Shown here: piece by piece, positions 1-12,140 of the stretch | Position numbering within the stretch: position 1 is the first letter of the stretch | Layout of the letters: every line of letters begins with the position of its first letter | Assembly (NCBI GenBank): GCA_000231825.2 | Contig: AFXF02001488.1 | Coordinates: forward strand, 372,001-436,000 | DNA: 64,000 nt | Reading direction: 5' to 3' | From: Tetrahymena elliotti 4EA | Taxonomy: Eukaryota; Ciliophora; Oligohymenophorea; Hymenostomatida; Tetrahymenidae | Translations under genes and position numbers: made by a program | Notes under the pieces: model-generated | The model's database searches: none | Told to the model about the DNA's origin: nothing | The model's input: the letters and a program-made list of their open reading frames with translations, nothing else

Positions 1-3000
1 TCAAATAGTTAATATCCTTAGGAAGTAACAGAAGAAATTTAAAAGTATTCTTTCGAGATAATGACTAGAGACTAAACTTTAGACATTAATGGGAAAATAT
101 TAACAAATATAGATAGCTTCAATACTACTGCAAAAGCGATAGTATTTTCTTAAATATCTATTGGCTATATACCCAAATAATCTGCAAAATTATATTTGAA
201 ATATAACATAAATTAGTAAATAGGAGATAAACTATTACTCATTGAAGTAAGTTTCAGATAATGTATCCAAGGGGAAATATACTAGCAACTTCCTTCATCA
301 AATATGGTTTGTCATATTTGCCCTCCAGGAACATATTCATTACAAAAGTTTGATGACCAATCAAAGATAACCTAATAAACTTGTTTGTCGTGTCCTTATG
401 GGGCTTTGTCTTGTAATTCAAATCAGATAAAAGTTTTAAATGGATTTTGGAAAAGTTTATCTGATACATCTGATGAAATAGTTGAGTGTAAAAACAAGTC
501 TTTTGCCTGTAAGAGTGAAGACTCAAACTCTAAATATGGATGCTCAGAAGGTTATATAGGTATGAAAAAATTTTTATTTTTAATCAAAAAACTAATTTGT
601 ATTTTTCATTCAATTTTTTTATTTTTAACTATTTTTTAATCTATTTATTAAAAAATAAATTTGTACAAAAATATTTAATATAATATTAATTAAATAGGAC
701 CTCTTTGTGAAAGTTGTGATACAAATGGCATAGTTTGGTCATAAGAATAAGATTAATCAAGCACAAATAATTCTAATTTACAAGATTTATTATCTGAAAA
801 AAGATATAGGATTGTTCCTTAAATGAATGAATGTAAAGAGTGTGGAAGCTTAAAAACTAATTTGTTGTATTTTTTCTTATTACTTAGCTTACTGGTAATA
901 TGCACATATTTTATGCTTCTCACTATAATCAAAACATTCACCCACTATTGTAAGGCTACATATATACGTTCTATGGAAATACTTCCTATTTCTACCTCTT
1001 GCATGAGAGATAATGTTCCTTTTCATCTAAAGATTATTCTGAATTTTTTACAAATTAGTGTACTTACTGTTAGTTTGGATAATAATATTAGTTATAAGAC
1101 CAAAGCAGCTATTTCGATTGTGGGTGAAACTAATTCATAGCTCATGTATTCATTTACCTGCATATATCCTTCTGAATGGAATAGTGATGTTGGATATGCT
1201 GGACTATTAGGGATACAGAATACAGTTTTGCCTTTCTTCTATATCATAGCTGTTTATATGCTTATATAATTTATTAGCTTTATTGTTTACATTCCACAAG
1301 CAAAAAATAAATCAAAGTATTTCTCTTCATATACTAATCCTCATGCAACTATTATATCATTGCAGCTTTTGTTGTACTTACTCTAGCCAAATGCTGTTCA
1401 TTTTTTAATGAGCTCTATTAGATGTAGGACTATATCAGGCAATTAATATCTTAACTTTTATCCTGATACACTTTGCTATGATGATAAATTTTAGAAAATC
1501 TTCAAATTATTTTTTATTCCTTCACTAATATTTTGGCTTGGAGCTCCATTTATTTTTACTCTCCTTCTGCTAAATAGAAAAAAATCACTTTAATCTACAA
1601 GGACAGTATTATAATATGGGTTTTTATACTTAGAGTTTAAAAATTAATATTTTCTTTGGGAGTTTTTGAGAATTTATATGAAATCTATTATTGTGATAAT
1701 ACACGGATATTTTATTTATTCAGATTAGTAGTCTTTATCAAAAATAGTGATAACCATAATATTAGTTATTTATGTATCAATGAAATTGATTTGCTAACCA
1801 TTTTAAAATAATAGACTTTCTCATTTTGATACCCTCTCTAATTTTATGCTTGCTTTAATCGTCTTCTTACAATACATATAAGAAGGATATGCTGAAAGAT
1901 CTTAAACTCTAAGTTAAATAATTTCATTGATTTATTGTAGCTGTATTCTATTAATGCTGATTATAGCTTGCTTTTCAAAATTCCTTTTCTCTATTCATAT
2001 GTTTAGCAATTTGTTGCATTAAAAGATTCTTTAAAAAATTCTTCCATAAAAGATTTATAGATATATCTTTAAGCACAGATAAATGACTTAACTAAAAATT
2101 TATAGAAAATGGATGCTGATTTAAAAGAATATCAATTACATAATAGCTACTTAGACTTTGAATAATTTTTAAAATATTCAAATTCTTGATAAAGGTAAAT
2201 TCTTATCTTTTAGTATTCTTGAAAAATTTAATTATTAATTAAAAAAATAGCCAATATTTTTAATATTAAAGCCCAAGATTTTCTTTAGAAAAATGTCAAA
2301 ATGTTATTAGAAAGTGTAAATTTTTATGAATAAAATTATCAAAATTATAAAAACTATTTTAAATTTTTAAAGGAATAAAACTTAAAAACAGAAAAAGAGG
2401 TGATTAAGACTAAGAAAAATGATGCTTTAGGCCTAAGTATAAGCATCTAAGAATCAGAATATTAAGTCAATTAGAATAAATAAAATATATGTAATTTAGT
2501 TATTTTAATTTTATAATATTTAAATATTATTTTATTTTTAAAGAAGAAAACACTTTTGTTGTAGAAAAAATGATAGAAAAAAATAGAGAGGAGTTTGAAA
2601 TAGAAAATGAAGAATAGGAAGAATAAATTTCTTACATGAATGACAAAAATCAAATGAATTAGATGCCAATAACATAGAATGTTTCCATGAATAATTCTTT
2701 CTTAAACAATTATACTCCCATTTCTAATAAAAATAAGCAATAGCTTTCTAATTCATCAATTTAAATATTCTAAGACTCTGTTTAAAATATTCAAACAAAT
2801 AAAAAAATTATTGAAAAAAGTAGTCATATTCCTTCTCAGCCCTAATAAGAACTGCAAATTATAAATTTCTCTTCTCATCCAAATATTATATCATTAAATG
2901 AAATTCAAATCGCTCTTGATAGACCCTAGAAAAATAATCTTAAAGTTGTTTAGATATAAGACAACAATAGAATTTCTTCGTTTCATAACTCTAGTTAAAG

Positions 3001-3097
3001 AATTAATTTGACATATTAAACAGAAAAAGATTTAAAAGATCAATAAGATGGAAAGTACAAGATTAATGAAGATACCTCTTTAATTCAATTTGATTGA
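1..3097 (+). CDS. cysteine-rich multi-pass transmembrane protein (3' part)
   Basis: The 5' end lies outside the window. Exons 1-559, 698-2194, 2251-2490 and 2544-3097 are joined across GT...AG introns (138, 56 and 53 nt), and the frame closes at TGA 3095-3097. The extracellular part carries paired cysteines (CPPGTYS, CLSCPYG, then GYIGPLCESCD across intron 1), a pattern typical of a large ciliate family of EGF-like/cysteine-rich membrane proteins. About eight or nine hydrophobic segments follow, the first beginning LLYFFLLLSLL, then a basic stretch and a long acidic S/N/Q-rich cytoplasmic tail. Function is unknown; an adhesion or sensor role is only a guess. Between 1896 and 2189 another frame also reads like protein, but only the chosen frame joins correctly to the 2195-2250 intron. 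Confidence 0.75.
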
Positions 3098-3525
3098 ATT
3101 ATCTTTAAATATTATTTTTTTAATAATTTATTTTCAATATATTCCTTGATCATATTTTTTCTAATGAAATTAAAAAAAGTTAAATCTAATAATTGTATTT
3201 TTTTATTGTTAAAATTCATTAATTTATTTTAGATTTTTCTTTAAATTTATTCTACTAAATTAAAAATTGTATTTTTGTAAACATAAACAAATATTAAACT
3301 GAAAAACTTTGTTAAAATGATTTTCAAAATTAATTTGAAGTGATTTATCAAATAATACAGTTTTTTAATAGTTAGAGTTAATGTGATATACTTTCAATTA
3401 TTTGGATAGTTATGACATACCTTAACAAACTCAAAGAAATTACATTAATAAATAATTACTTTTTGAATAGCAAATAAATTGTAAAAGAATATTAACATAA
3501 TTATTTAAACAAAAAAGAATTTGAA
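3098..3525. other. intergenic spacer
   Basis: A+T-rich spacer between the membrane protein and the GH76 gene. No coding signal or strong repeat was seen. Confidence 0.6.
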
Positions 3526-4880
3526 ATGAACATGTAAAAATCTATTCTTTTTAGCTGTTTGCTAATTCTTTTATCAGTTGATATTGCTTATAGTAGACAT
3601 GATTTTAGTGTATCTACTCATTTATCTGATAGCATATTTAACAATTACTATTGTGGTAATGTTGATGGGTTTCCTCACTTTAAGTTGAAATATAATTCTC
3701 TCTGCTATCATGGAAAAAATCGCACAATGGACAGGTAAAATATTTTAAGGTATTCTCAAATATATTTTAACAATAATAAAGAGAATTTTGGAATGATGGA
3801 ACATCTCCTAGCACTTTCTTTTACTTATATAACTACTTGGATATGCTTAATTTAGAAATTCCCAAAGAATTCTAAAAAGACATTTAAAAATTGACTTAAG
3901 ATTGGAATTTGAATAGAATGAGGGATATTCTTTTATGGGATAAACTAAAATTAGATGACCCATATGGTGTAGGAATAGATGACAGACTTTGGTATGCTAT
4001 CAGCTTTATTTAAGTTTAAAATATAATTGATAGATATAATAGCACTAATCAACATTTCTTTAATTTAGCTGATGAGATATTCGATTGGATAGGAGAGGCT
4101 TTTGAAAATAATATTTGTGGTGGTGGAGTATTTTGGGACACTGATAAAAATTATAAAAATGCTATTACAAATCATCTTTATATTGATTTGGGTACTTATT
4201 TATATGAATACACTAAAAATGAATAATATATTCAATAAGTTAAGACTATTGCTGACTGGGAAATAGGAGTATCTGAAATGCTAGATAGAAACGATTTTCT
4301 ATTTATAGATGGTATTTATAATAGCAAAAACTGTTCAAATAAAACTTATGATAAATGGACATATAATTAAGGAGTATATATGAGAGGATATCTAGCATTA
4401 TCTGATTTTTATAATGATACCAAGTACAGAGATATTGTTTTTAAATCAGTTGCAACAATTACTCAAAATAAAAATACTTAATAACATAATATCCTATAAT
4501 TTTACCCATATCCTTCAGATCAGCAATTTGTTATTCTTAAAGAATTTAATAACTAAGACTAGGGAGAAACCAGGTCTACATTCAAAGGGATATATATGCG
4601 TTACTTAGGTTCTGTTTATCTTTATACACTAAAGGATAATTCTAAAGAATCTTTACAAACTAAAAAATATATTGAAAAGTATGTTACTGATAACTTTAAC
4701 TATGTTTTTCCTCTTGCTGATAGAAAAGATTCATATCCTTTCCTTTGGGATCATAAAGCTCCAAAATTTATAAGGACAATAACTGCAGGTACTACAACTA
4801 CTGTCTTAGATCTTTTTACACTGTATGACTTTATTGTGGCAGTTAATCAACATAAAGCTGAGAGAAAAATGTAATACTGA
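3526..4880 (+). CDS. secreted glycoside hydrolase family 76 protein (alpha-1,6-mannanase-like)
   Basis: Predicted protein is 435 residues from two exons (3526-3734, 3782-4880; 47-nt intron). It starts with a signal peptide (core SILFSCLLILLSVDIA). GH76 hallmarks appear in order: the adjacent aspartate pair in GVGIDDRLWYAIS, which matches the catalytic Asp-Asp of characterised bacterial GH76 endo-1,6-mannanases; then GGGVFWDT with YKNAITNHLY; then the helix motif KWTYNQGVYMRGYLAL. The length matches the catalytic domain alone, and I see no GPI-type tail as in fungal Dfg5/Dcw1. The likely role is hydrolysis of alpha-1,6-mannan, for example from yeast or bacterial food, in the phagosome or outside the cell. 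The frame starts at the first ATG and ends at TGA. Family assignment is strong; substrate is inferred from the family. Confidence 0.9.
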
Positions 4881-5700
4881 TTACTTTGAAAATTGCCTCT
4901 AAGTAGAAGATTTAAAAGTTAAATTATCTGATTCATAATTTTAATAAAAATAAAGATAAGAAAAATGATGTAGAATTCATTTGTAATGCATTTTTTGTTT
5001 AAATTTATCTTTCTAACAAAAATAAGTACTTTTCAGTATTCTAAATTGCAAGCTATTTTAAAAAAAATCAAATTCATCTACTGATGTTATTATTCTTGGT
5101 GCATTTTTTTTTAAATTACACCATGCTAAATTAATATTCTTCATCTAATTATTTATTTATTATTTTAATTTATATTAATTTATTAAATTTGCTACAAATA
5201 TTTTTTAAAAATAAATTTAGAGAAAAGAAAGACTTTTTCTGATGTGTTTTCTAAAAATAGAAATTGATTTTAAAAAATTAATAAAAAAATATTTTATAAA
5301 AGATAGTTAGTTAACAAAAGTTATTTTTACTTTAGCAAGCTAAGTATTTTGATTTTATATTATTTATAAAGTTTAAAAAATATCTAATCTAAAACAAAAC
5401 AATTTAGTATTTTAGAATTATTTTTGAATCTTATTAAAAATAAATCAATTTTAATTAAAATATTTATTTCTGAATAATTATTCCATTTTGTATTCAAAAT
5501 TTTATTTCAAAAAGCTTTACTCTATTTATATATCTTTGCTGTATCTTTACTTCTACTTTAAGATACTAAAAGATACCTCAAAATTATTAATAGATTATTA
5601 AATATTATAATCCAGTGATTAATTATGCTTATATAAAGAAAAAAAATAAGAAAAAAAAAAAAATCAAAAAAAAGAAAAAGAAAAAAAACTAGCTGCTAGA
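4881..5700. other. intergenic spacer
   Basis: Spacer of about 820 bases. It is A+T rich and ends in an A-rich tract; no gene was detected. Confidence 0.6.
5636..5689 (+). repeat. purine/poly(A)-rich tract upstream of the PH-domain gene
   Basis: A nearly pure run of A with scattered G and single T/C interruptions, ending about a dozen bases before the ATG at 5701. Such A-rich leaders are common before ciliate start codons; this one is unusually long. Function is not established. Confidence 0.6.
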
Positions 5701-7088
5701 ATGCATATCAGTAAAAGGGATTAGAGTTCATTTACAAACCCTGAATTCTTTTATTTAAGAGGTTAGATATCATTTAATTTAACAACTTGTAATCATTAAA
5801 TCATAAATAGGAGTATTTGGTAAAAAGTTCTACTTTTTGGGTGAGATTGTCCTCTATGAATATCCTTCAGAATCTTATTTTAATGCTCACCAAGAATAGC
5901 CATCGGTATATCTACTTGATCTTTAACTAAAATATATTAATTTTTAAAATAGAATATTTATAACTTAATTGAGTACACATTCTAACCTGATGAAAAGGGT
6001 CTTTCTGTTTAACCAAAAGATGCTAAAAAGAGTGTGAGAGGAACCATAATGGAAACAGCAGATATGCAGCTTGTAAATAAATAAAAAATGAAAATATAAA
6101 TCCATAAACTTTTATTAATATTTAGGCTATTGAATGGATAAACTGTATAAACCATAATATTAAGAGGAGAGATAACTATTTCTTAGATATTATTAGATAA
6201 AATAAGAAAATAATAATGAATAATTACTAAAATTTAGAATATAATATGGAGAATATTATGGAATAGGACCTTAAAACTAATCTGAGTGCAAATTTAACTG
6301 TCTAATTTGATTAGAAGACTAAGTAATTTAAAAAGATAGATTAGGTTTGGATGTCTAAAGTTGTTGATAAATTTCTAAAAGGAATTGAAGCCAGCAATAA
6401 CCTCAAAAAACAAAATGAAAATATTAATTTATTGAAGTAGTTATTACAGAACTAAAATAGCAACTACTTGATTGAAAAAGACAAATAAATAATTATAAAA
6501 TTAGATTAAGTAATTGAGCAATTCAATATGTAGATGGTAGACTAGTTCTACAAAAAAGATAATATAAGGTCTCTTATAAAATCAAAAATATATTATAGTC
6601 ACTTTACTTTTATGCTTTATGAATTTGTTTCATAAATCTAAAAATTGATCATTTATGAAATGAATGTGAACAACATGAAATATACAAGAGACCTACTATG
6701 CTCATAAGAAAAAGTAATCAGAAATTCAATTAATGATTTAGAAATAGTGGCTAAGAGCTTATTAGATGAATACAATACTTCGTATTCGGTAGCTCTCACA
6801 GATGATATCAAATATGCCTTAGTTAAAGTTTTTAAGTTCTTTTAGAATGAAATAGACTGCTTCTTGACTTATATCAGTTACTTTATTTCAGAAATTTTCA
6901 AAAATGCATATTAGCTAAACTAGATAAACTACCTCCTTCAGTCTCTTAATTATCAGTAGCAAATACAATATATTGGACTGTAAAAATTATTTTTAATATT
7001 TTTAACATTTTTTAATTTGATTTAAATGAAATAGTGGTTAAATAACCATCGAAATTTTGGAACTCACTAAGAATTAGGATCCTCATGA
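5701..7088 (+). CDS. PH-domain protein with helical C-terminal region
   Basis: Four exons (5701-5761, 5811-5905, 5953-6072, 6126-7088; introns 49, 47 and 53 nt) give 412 residues. Residues about 15-110 form a pleckstrin-homology domain split over the first four exons: FYLRG then FGKKFYFLGEIVLYEYP (strands 1-2), the middle strands, and the closing helix with its conserved tryptophan in MQLAIEWINCINHN. The rest is helical and charged, with a long segment rich in K, N, I and L, and no second recognised domain. It probably binds phosphoinositides or a protein partner at a membrane; the ligand cannot be read from the sequence. The start is the first ATG and leads directly into the domain. Confidence 0.8.
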
Positions 7089-7451
7089 CTTTGAAGAAAG
7101 ATCAAAGTCTATACTCAAAAAATTATGCAACAATTTGTTAAGTTATTAACTATAAATTTAAGAAAAAATGCATAATTTAAATTCAAATTTCATACAAAAT
7201 ATGTTTGAGTGATATTTCTAGGCCACCATATTAAAAATTTAAAATTACTTTGAATTTAAATTAAATATTTTATCAATATTCTTTCATTATTTTATTCTCA
7301 AAAATATTATGATTAATCTTTTATAAACAAAATTAAAAAATTCCTTCTAAATAATAAAATCCTTTAGAAATTTTTGAAAAGTAAATTTTTAGGAAAAATA
7401 AGAATACAAATAAATAAACAACACAGTAGCTAAAAAAATTATTAAAGTAAA
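7089..7451. other. convergent intergenic spacer
   Basis: A 360-base spacer between two genes that converge. A+T rich; no coding signal. Confidence 0.6.
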
Positions 7452-10400
7452 TCAATTGGCATCACTAGACTCATAAGTAATAGGATTATTTGCTAGCATA
7501 CTTAAATCTTCATTTGTTTTATTTGAAGGAGATTACAAATTAATATTAAATGTTTGAACCTCTTATTTACCTTAATAATATTATCTTTGGTCTTCAATTG
7601 CATGATTTTTTTATGAGTTAAACAATACTTGTTTTAACTCTTGTATTTATTTATCATTGTTTATATTATATTCAACTGAATTTTCAATAATCAAGTTGAT
7701 ATATGTCTCTAATTCTGAAATTCTTTTTTCCAGAATTTGTTTCTCTTTCATTTGATTATCAAGTTCTTAAACTAAGACTTTTACTTTTTTATTTTGTTTT
7801 TAGATTTATTGTTTTTAATCTTAATAAACTTAATTTTCATTGTCAAAGAAATGATCTAGTTTGTTCAGGTAATTAATGCTGGTGTTTAATGTTTCTTTTT
7901 ATAGTTTCAATTATTTATTTTCTTCTATTAGATTAAATATTGTCTTTTCATATTCTTCTTATTTTTTGACATAATATATTTTTTCATGAATCATGCTTTC
8001 TTAGTGCAAGTTATCTATTTGTTCTAGCTCTACTTTCATCATTTATACAAGTACTTGCTTTTATTCTATCTCCTCCTCTAACTCTTTTATCTTACTTTCT
8101 TGAACAAGCAATTTAGATTCTTACTAAATAGCAACAGCTTTAAGTTAATTTATTTAAAGTAAATTTTTATCCTTTAATTCTATTAATTGCTTCATTTCTT
8201 CCTCTACCAATGGGATTTTATCTTTAATTACTGAGAGTTCTAATTCAGATGTTTAAGTTTATTCATGAAGTTACTAATATTAAACATCTATTTCATTCTT
8301 CGAGAGTTTTAATTCTCTATAAAAATTAATAAATTTTGTAAATTTGATATTTTTAAAAAAATTACTCTAATTCTTCTGTTAACTTCTAATTTTGCTCTTA
8401 AAGAGTTTGAAATTACTCTTCGAGTTACTGCTTGTCGTCAACGTGGTTGCTTAATCTATTTTCTAAAGATGTGATTTTTCTTTTACATGTTCTTAGATCT
8501 TCCTAAAGATTATATTCTGATTATTTTACATCTTTTAGCTCTTAATTTAGTCTAATTACTTCTTAGCCTTGGTCTATTTTAAATTATTTTACTATATTTT
8601 TACTATCGAAAATTACAAAAATTTATTTACTATTTTCATTGTCACCAAGTATTTCAACTTAACTTTTTAATTCATCAATTTATTCAAGTTGTTACTTAAT
8701 CTGTTAACTTTTATTCTCAATACTCTAAATATTTTATTTAATAATCTTCTCATATTCTTCCTTTTCAGTATCGTTTCTGTCATTTATATCATTAATTTCT
8801 TATTTAAGATCATCTATTTTAAGCTTTGATTCATTAAGTTAATTTGACAAATCTTCTATTTCAGCTAATAACTATTATTATTTTTACTCCAAAGAATCAA
8901 TTTGGTTTGATTACTCTTCAATTTTCTAAGACATTTATTACTCTATTTCTTTAAATTGCTAATTTTACTTATTTTACTAATCTTTTAAATCTGCTATATT
9001 TTAGCTGAGGTTGCTAACATTCTTTTCAAGCTATTCAATTTTATTTTATCTCTAATTACTTAATTCAGTCAATTCATGTATCTTTACAGTTTGTTAATTG
9101 TTTTTTTTCTTTAGCTCTACAATTTCATTTTCTAAATTTTTTATCTTTTAGGTCTACTCATCTATTTTTTTAAGATTTCTCTCTTTTGTACTCTTAAGAT
9201 CATCAATTGTTTTCTCTAAATCTAAAGTATAGAAAAAACAGTTTTAATAGAAAAACAATTTCTTAAAATTCTAAATAAGTTAAAAACACAATTTCAAAGA
9301 AAAAAAACACTATTAATTTACCTGTAATTGTTATTTCAGTAGATTACTTAAGGATTCTGACATGAGCAAGTGTTGAGATCATGCTAACTCTTGTTTCTTC
9401 ACTTTTTTTATTCATCATATCTACTTGCTCTTTAAATTCATCTGATATTTTTAAATGCTTATTCTTTAAAAATTAAATCATTTTTCCCATTTCTGTAAAG
9501 AATTTCATTTCTTATTTACTTCTGACTCTAAACTTTTTATTTTCAAGGAATTTTTCAATAAAAACATCAAGCTCAGCACAATACTTTTTCATTTTTTCAC
9601 TTAAATTCTCACTGGTCATTGAGATATTTATTGTATTTGCATGAAAATCGTCAAGTAAAAAACTTTGATTATTATAAGAAGGTGATAAATTAGTGTAAAC
9701 CTAATTGTCGTCATCACAAGATATTTTTCTCACTGGGGGTGGTTTTTCGATCTACTACAACTTTTCGGACATCTGCTTTTTTAAGAGTTCAACCTATGCT
9801 TTTTCAGATATTATTTAATCCAAAGCGCTATTCAATTCATTTACAACTTAATTATTTCTTTATTCAAGTTCATTTATTTTGTTTTTTAAAGAAAGACTCT
9901 CCTCTAAAGCATCAGAGTACTGCTTTCTAAAAGTATCACCCATTTACATTTTTTCATTTTACAAATCCTCAAATGCCTTTCTCAGATCACTTAAATTTTA
10001 CTGCAAAGATTAATTTCTTGCATTTTAAAGCATTAATTCATCTTTATATTATTTGATTTCTATCATGTTTTACTCTGTGTCAATCTCAAATATTCTTAGC
10101 CTAGCATTTCCATCTAAAACTTATCTCTCTAAGCTACTTATGATTTCATTTTACCTAAATATAAATATTTGTTATTGTGTTTATTCATATTAAAGTAAAT
10201 CATAATTTTTAGAATAATAATAATAATATATTCTTAATCTATCAATAAAATTTTATTGTGTTGATGTATATAAAAATAAATAACATTTTCAAGCAAAGCT
10301 AGCTTCATATTTTAGAATAAAAAAATAGAATTGTTGAATTTTTTATGAAAAATGATCATCTAAATAATAATATGTTTCAGTAATATTATTTAATAATACC

Positions 10401-11005
10401 TTTAAAGCAGGGTATTTTTTTGCTCAACTTATGAATATAAATCTGCTATAAGCTAATTCTTTTCTTCTGAGGAAAGCTATATACATTCTCTTTACTTTAA
10501 TAGATCTACTTATATTTATAATTCTTCTATCCTTCTTGCTTAACTAGTAACAATCTAAAATGGGTTTTGTGTTTATTATTACTAATTTCTTCCATATAGG
10601 TTAGATTCTTATTAATTTTTATCAAAAGTATTGGTCTAATTTTTTTATGGAGATAATGTTTATCTAACGAATTATGTTCTGTTAGGAGAGAATGACTATT
10701 CAGATTACTTCATTAATTTATTTTAATTTTTATTAGGACTAAACTATGATATGCTTGATGAAATATCTCCTAATCTGCTTTTGATTTCCCTTTTTTATGG
10801 AGAAATTTCCATATTATTTTTCTTAATTTCATAGTAGTTTTAACTATTAAATTATGTTTCTGTTAAACCCTACATGAAATGATTGCGGTCATTAAATACT
10901 TCTTCTTAAACCTGAATTGATAAGATGAATTATTAAAAAATATTTTAACATCTGTTTTTTATAATTATAAAAGAAGAGCCTTACTGGATATAACTAATAA
11001 GACAT
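7452..11005 (-). CDS. long coiled-coil protein
   Basis: Five exons on the minus strand (11005-10985, 10911-10400, 10154-9322, 9221-8366, 8316-7452; introns 73, 245, 100 and 49 nt) give 1028 residues ending at TGA 7454-7452. The first exon encodes only MSYQLYP. Residues about 8-130 are S/N/Q rich with several proline-directed serines (SPQK, SPNK, SPNR). Nearly all the rest is predicted coiled coil dense in E, K, Q and L, broken by a proline-containing linker (EKPPPVRKIS). There is no signal peptide or membrane segment. Overall form suits a cytoskeletal, basal-body or Golgi scaffold, but no family was recognised. The main uncertainty is the 245-nt intron, which could hide a small extra exon. 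Confidence 0.8.
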
Positions 11006-12140
11006 CTTTTAATTCTCTTCAAGCTAAAAAATTTATAGTTTGCTTAATTTTGTTAAATTCTTTCTTCAATTACTGATGAATTTTTATCTTACTATTATCA
11101 ATACTAATAATTGATTAAAAATGTTAAAATTATATATTTTTTAGAGGTTTAAAAAATTTCTTAATGAAATATTCAATATCTCTAAAAAATTTTTATTATT
11201 TTCAACTGATCATTGAAATTTATTCGTTGAAATTATCGATCATTCATTTTTAATTATTAAATAATAAATGACCATAAATGATTTTTTTAATATTTTTTAA
11301 TATCATAAATTAATTATATTATTTTAATATATTTTCAAAGACATCATAACTTATTTATTTTATTAGGATATTTAGAAATATTTTATTTTATATATCCACC
11401 TAAAATAATTTAACTATTTTTTAAAATAAATATCCAAAAACAAAAAAAAATCATAAAATTATAATTTAAGAATTAAATTATTTATTCAAATTTATTTAAA
11501 GATTTTTCATGTTAAAATATCTATTTATATCCAAATATAAAACATAAATAATAGTAAAAAAACCTTTCAAAGAAATTTAAAAGAATTAGAATAAAAAAAT
11601 GAAATAAATATTATATTATAATATTGTAAAACAAATATCTTAGATGAAAATACGAGTATTTAAAATAAATTTAGTAAACATTTTGGATGTAATAAAAGAG
11701 AATATTCAATGAAAATATAAATCCTCAGAGTAAAAATCTATCAATCAAAATTAAGACAATAAAAATTATTTAATTGATAAGCATTTTTTTGTGTTTCATG
11801 ATATTTAGCAAAAAACAAATTATAATTTAATTGATAATTAATTCATAATTTAAATAAACTATTTAAGCTAAATCCAAATTAATTTGCTATTATTAGTTCA
11901 AGCTTTGAAAAAAAAGGTATGCTAATAAATTTATATATTTTTTTTTTCACAAATAAACTATTTATCCTTAAAGATTTACTGTAAAAAGACATAGATTTAT
12001 TTGATAACAAGTAAATATGAAAAAATTAGTTTTTTGAATTTAATAAAGATTAGGTTTTATTTTATTATCAAATTAATTTTTAAATTATATTGATTTAGAT
12101 AAAAGAATAAGTTGGTTTTTAGTTTAAGGTATTTTTTACT

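Noticed and set aside
1896..2189. Alternative frame with protein-like sequence in the first gene
   Set aside because: It ends in TGA before any donor site, whereas the overlapping frame is continuous and joins correctly across the intron at 2195-2250.
7739..10000. Plus-strand ORFs over the coiled-coil gene, such as 9739-9930
   Set aside because: Antisense shadows; the minus strand gives a continuous charged coiled coil across five exons.
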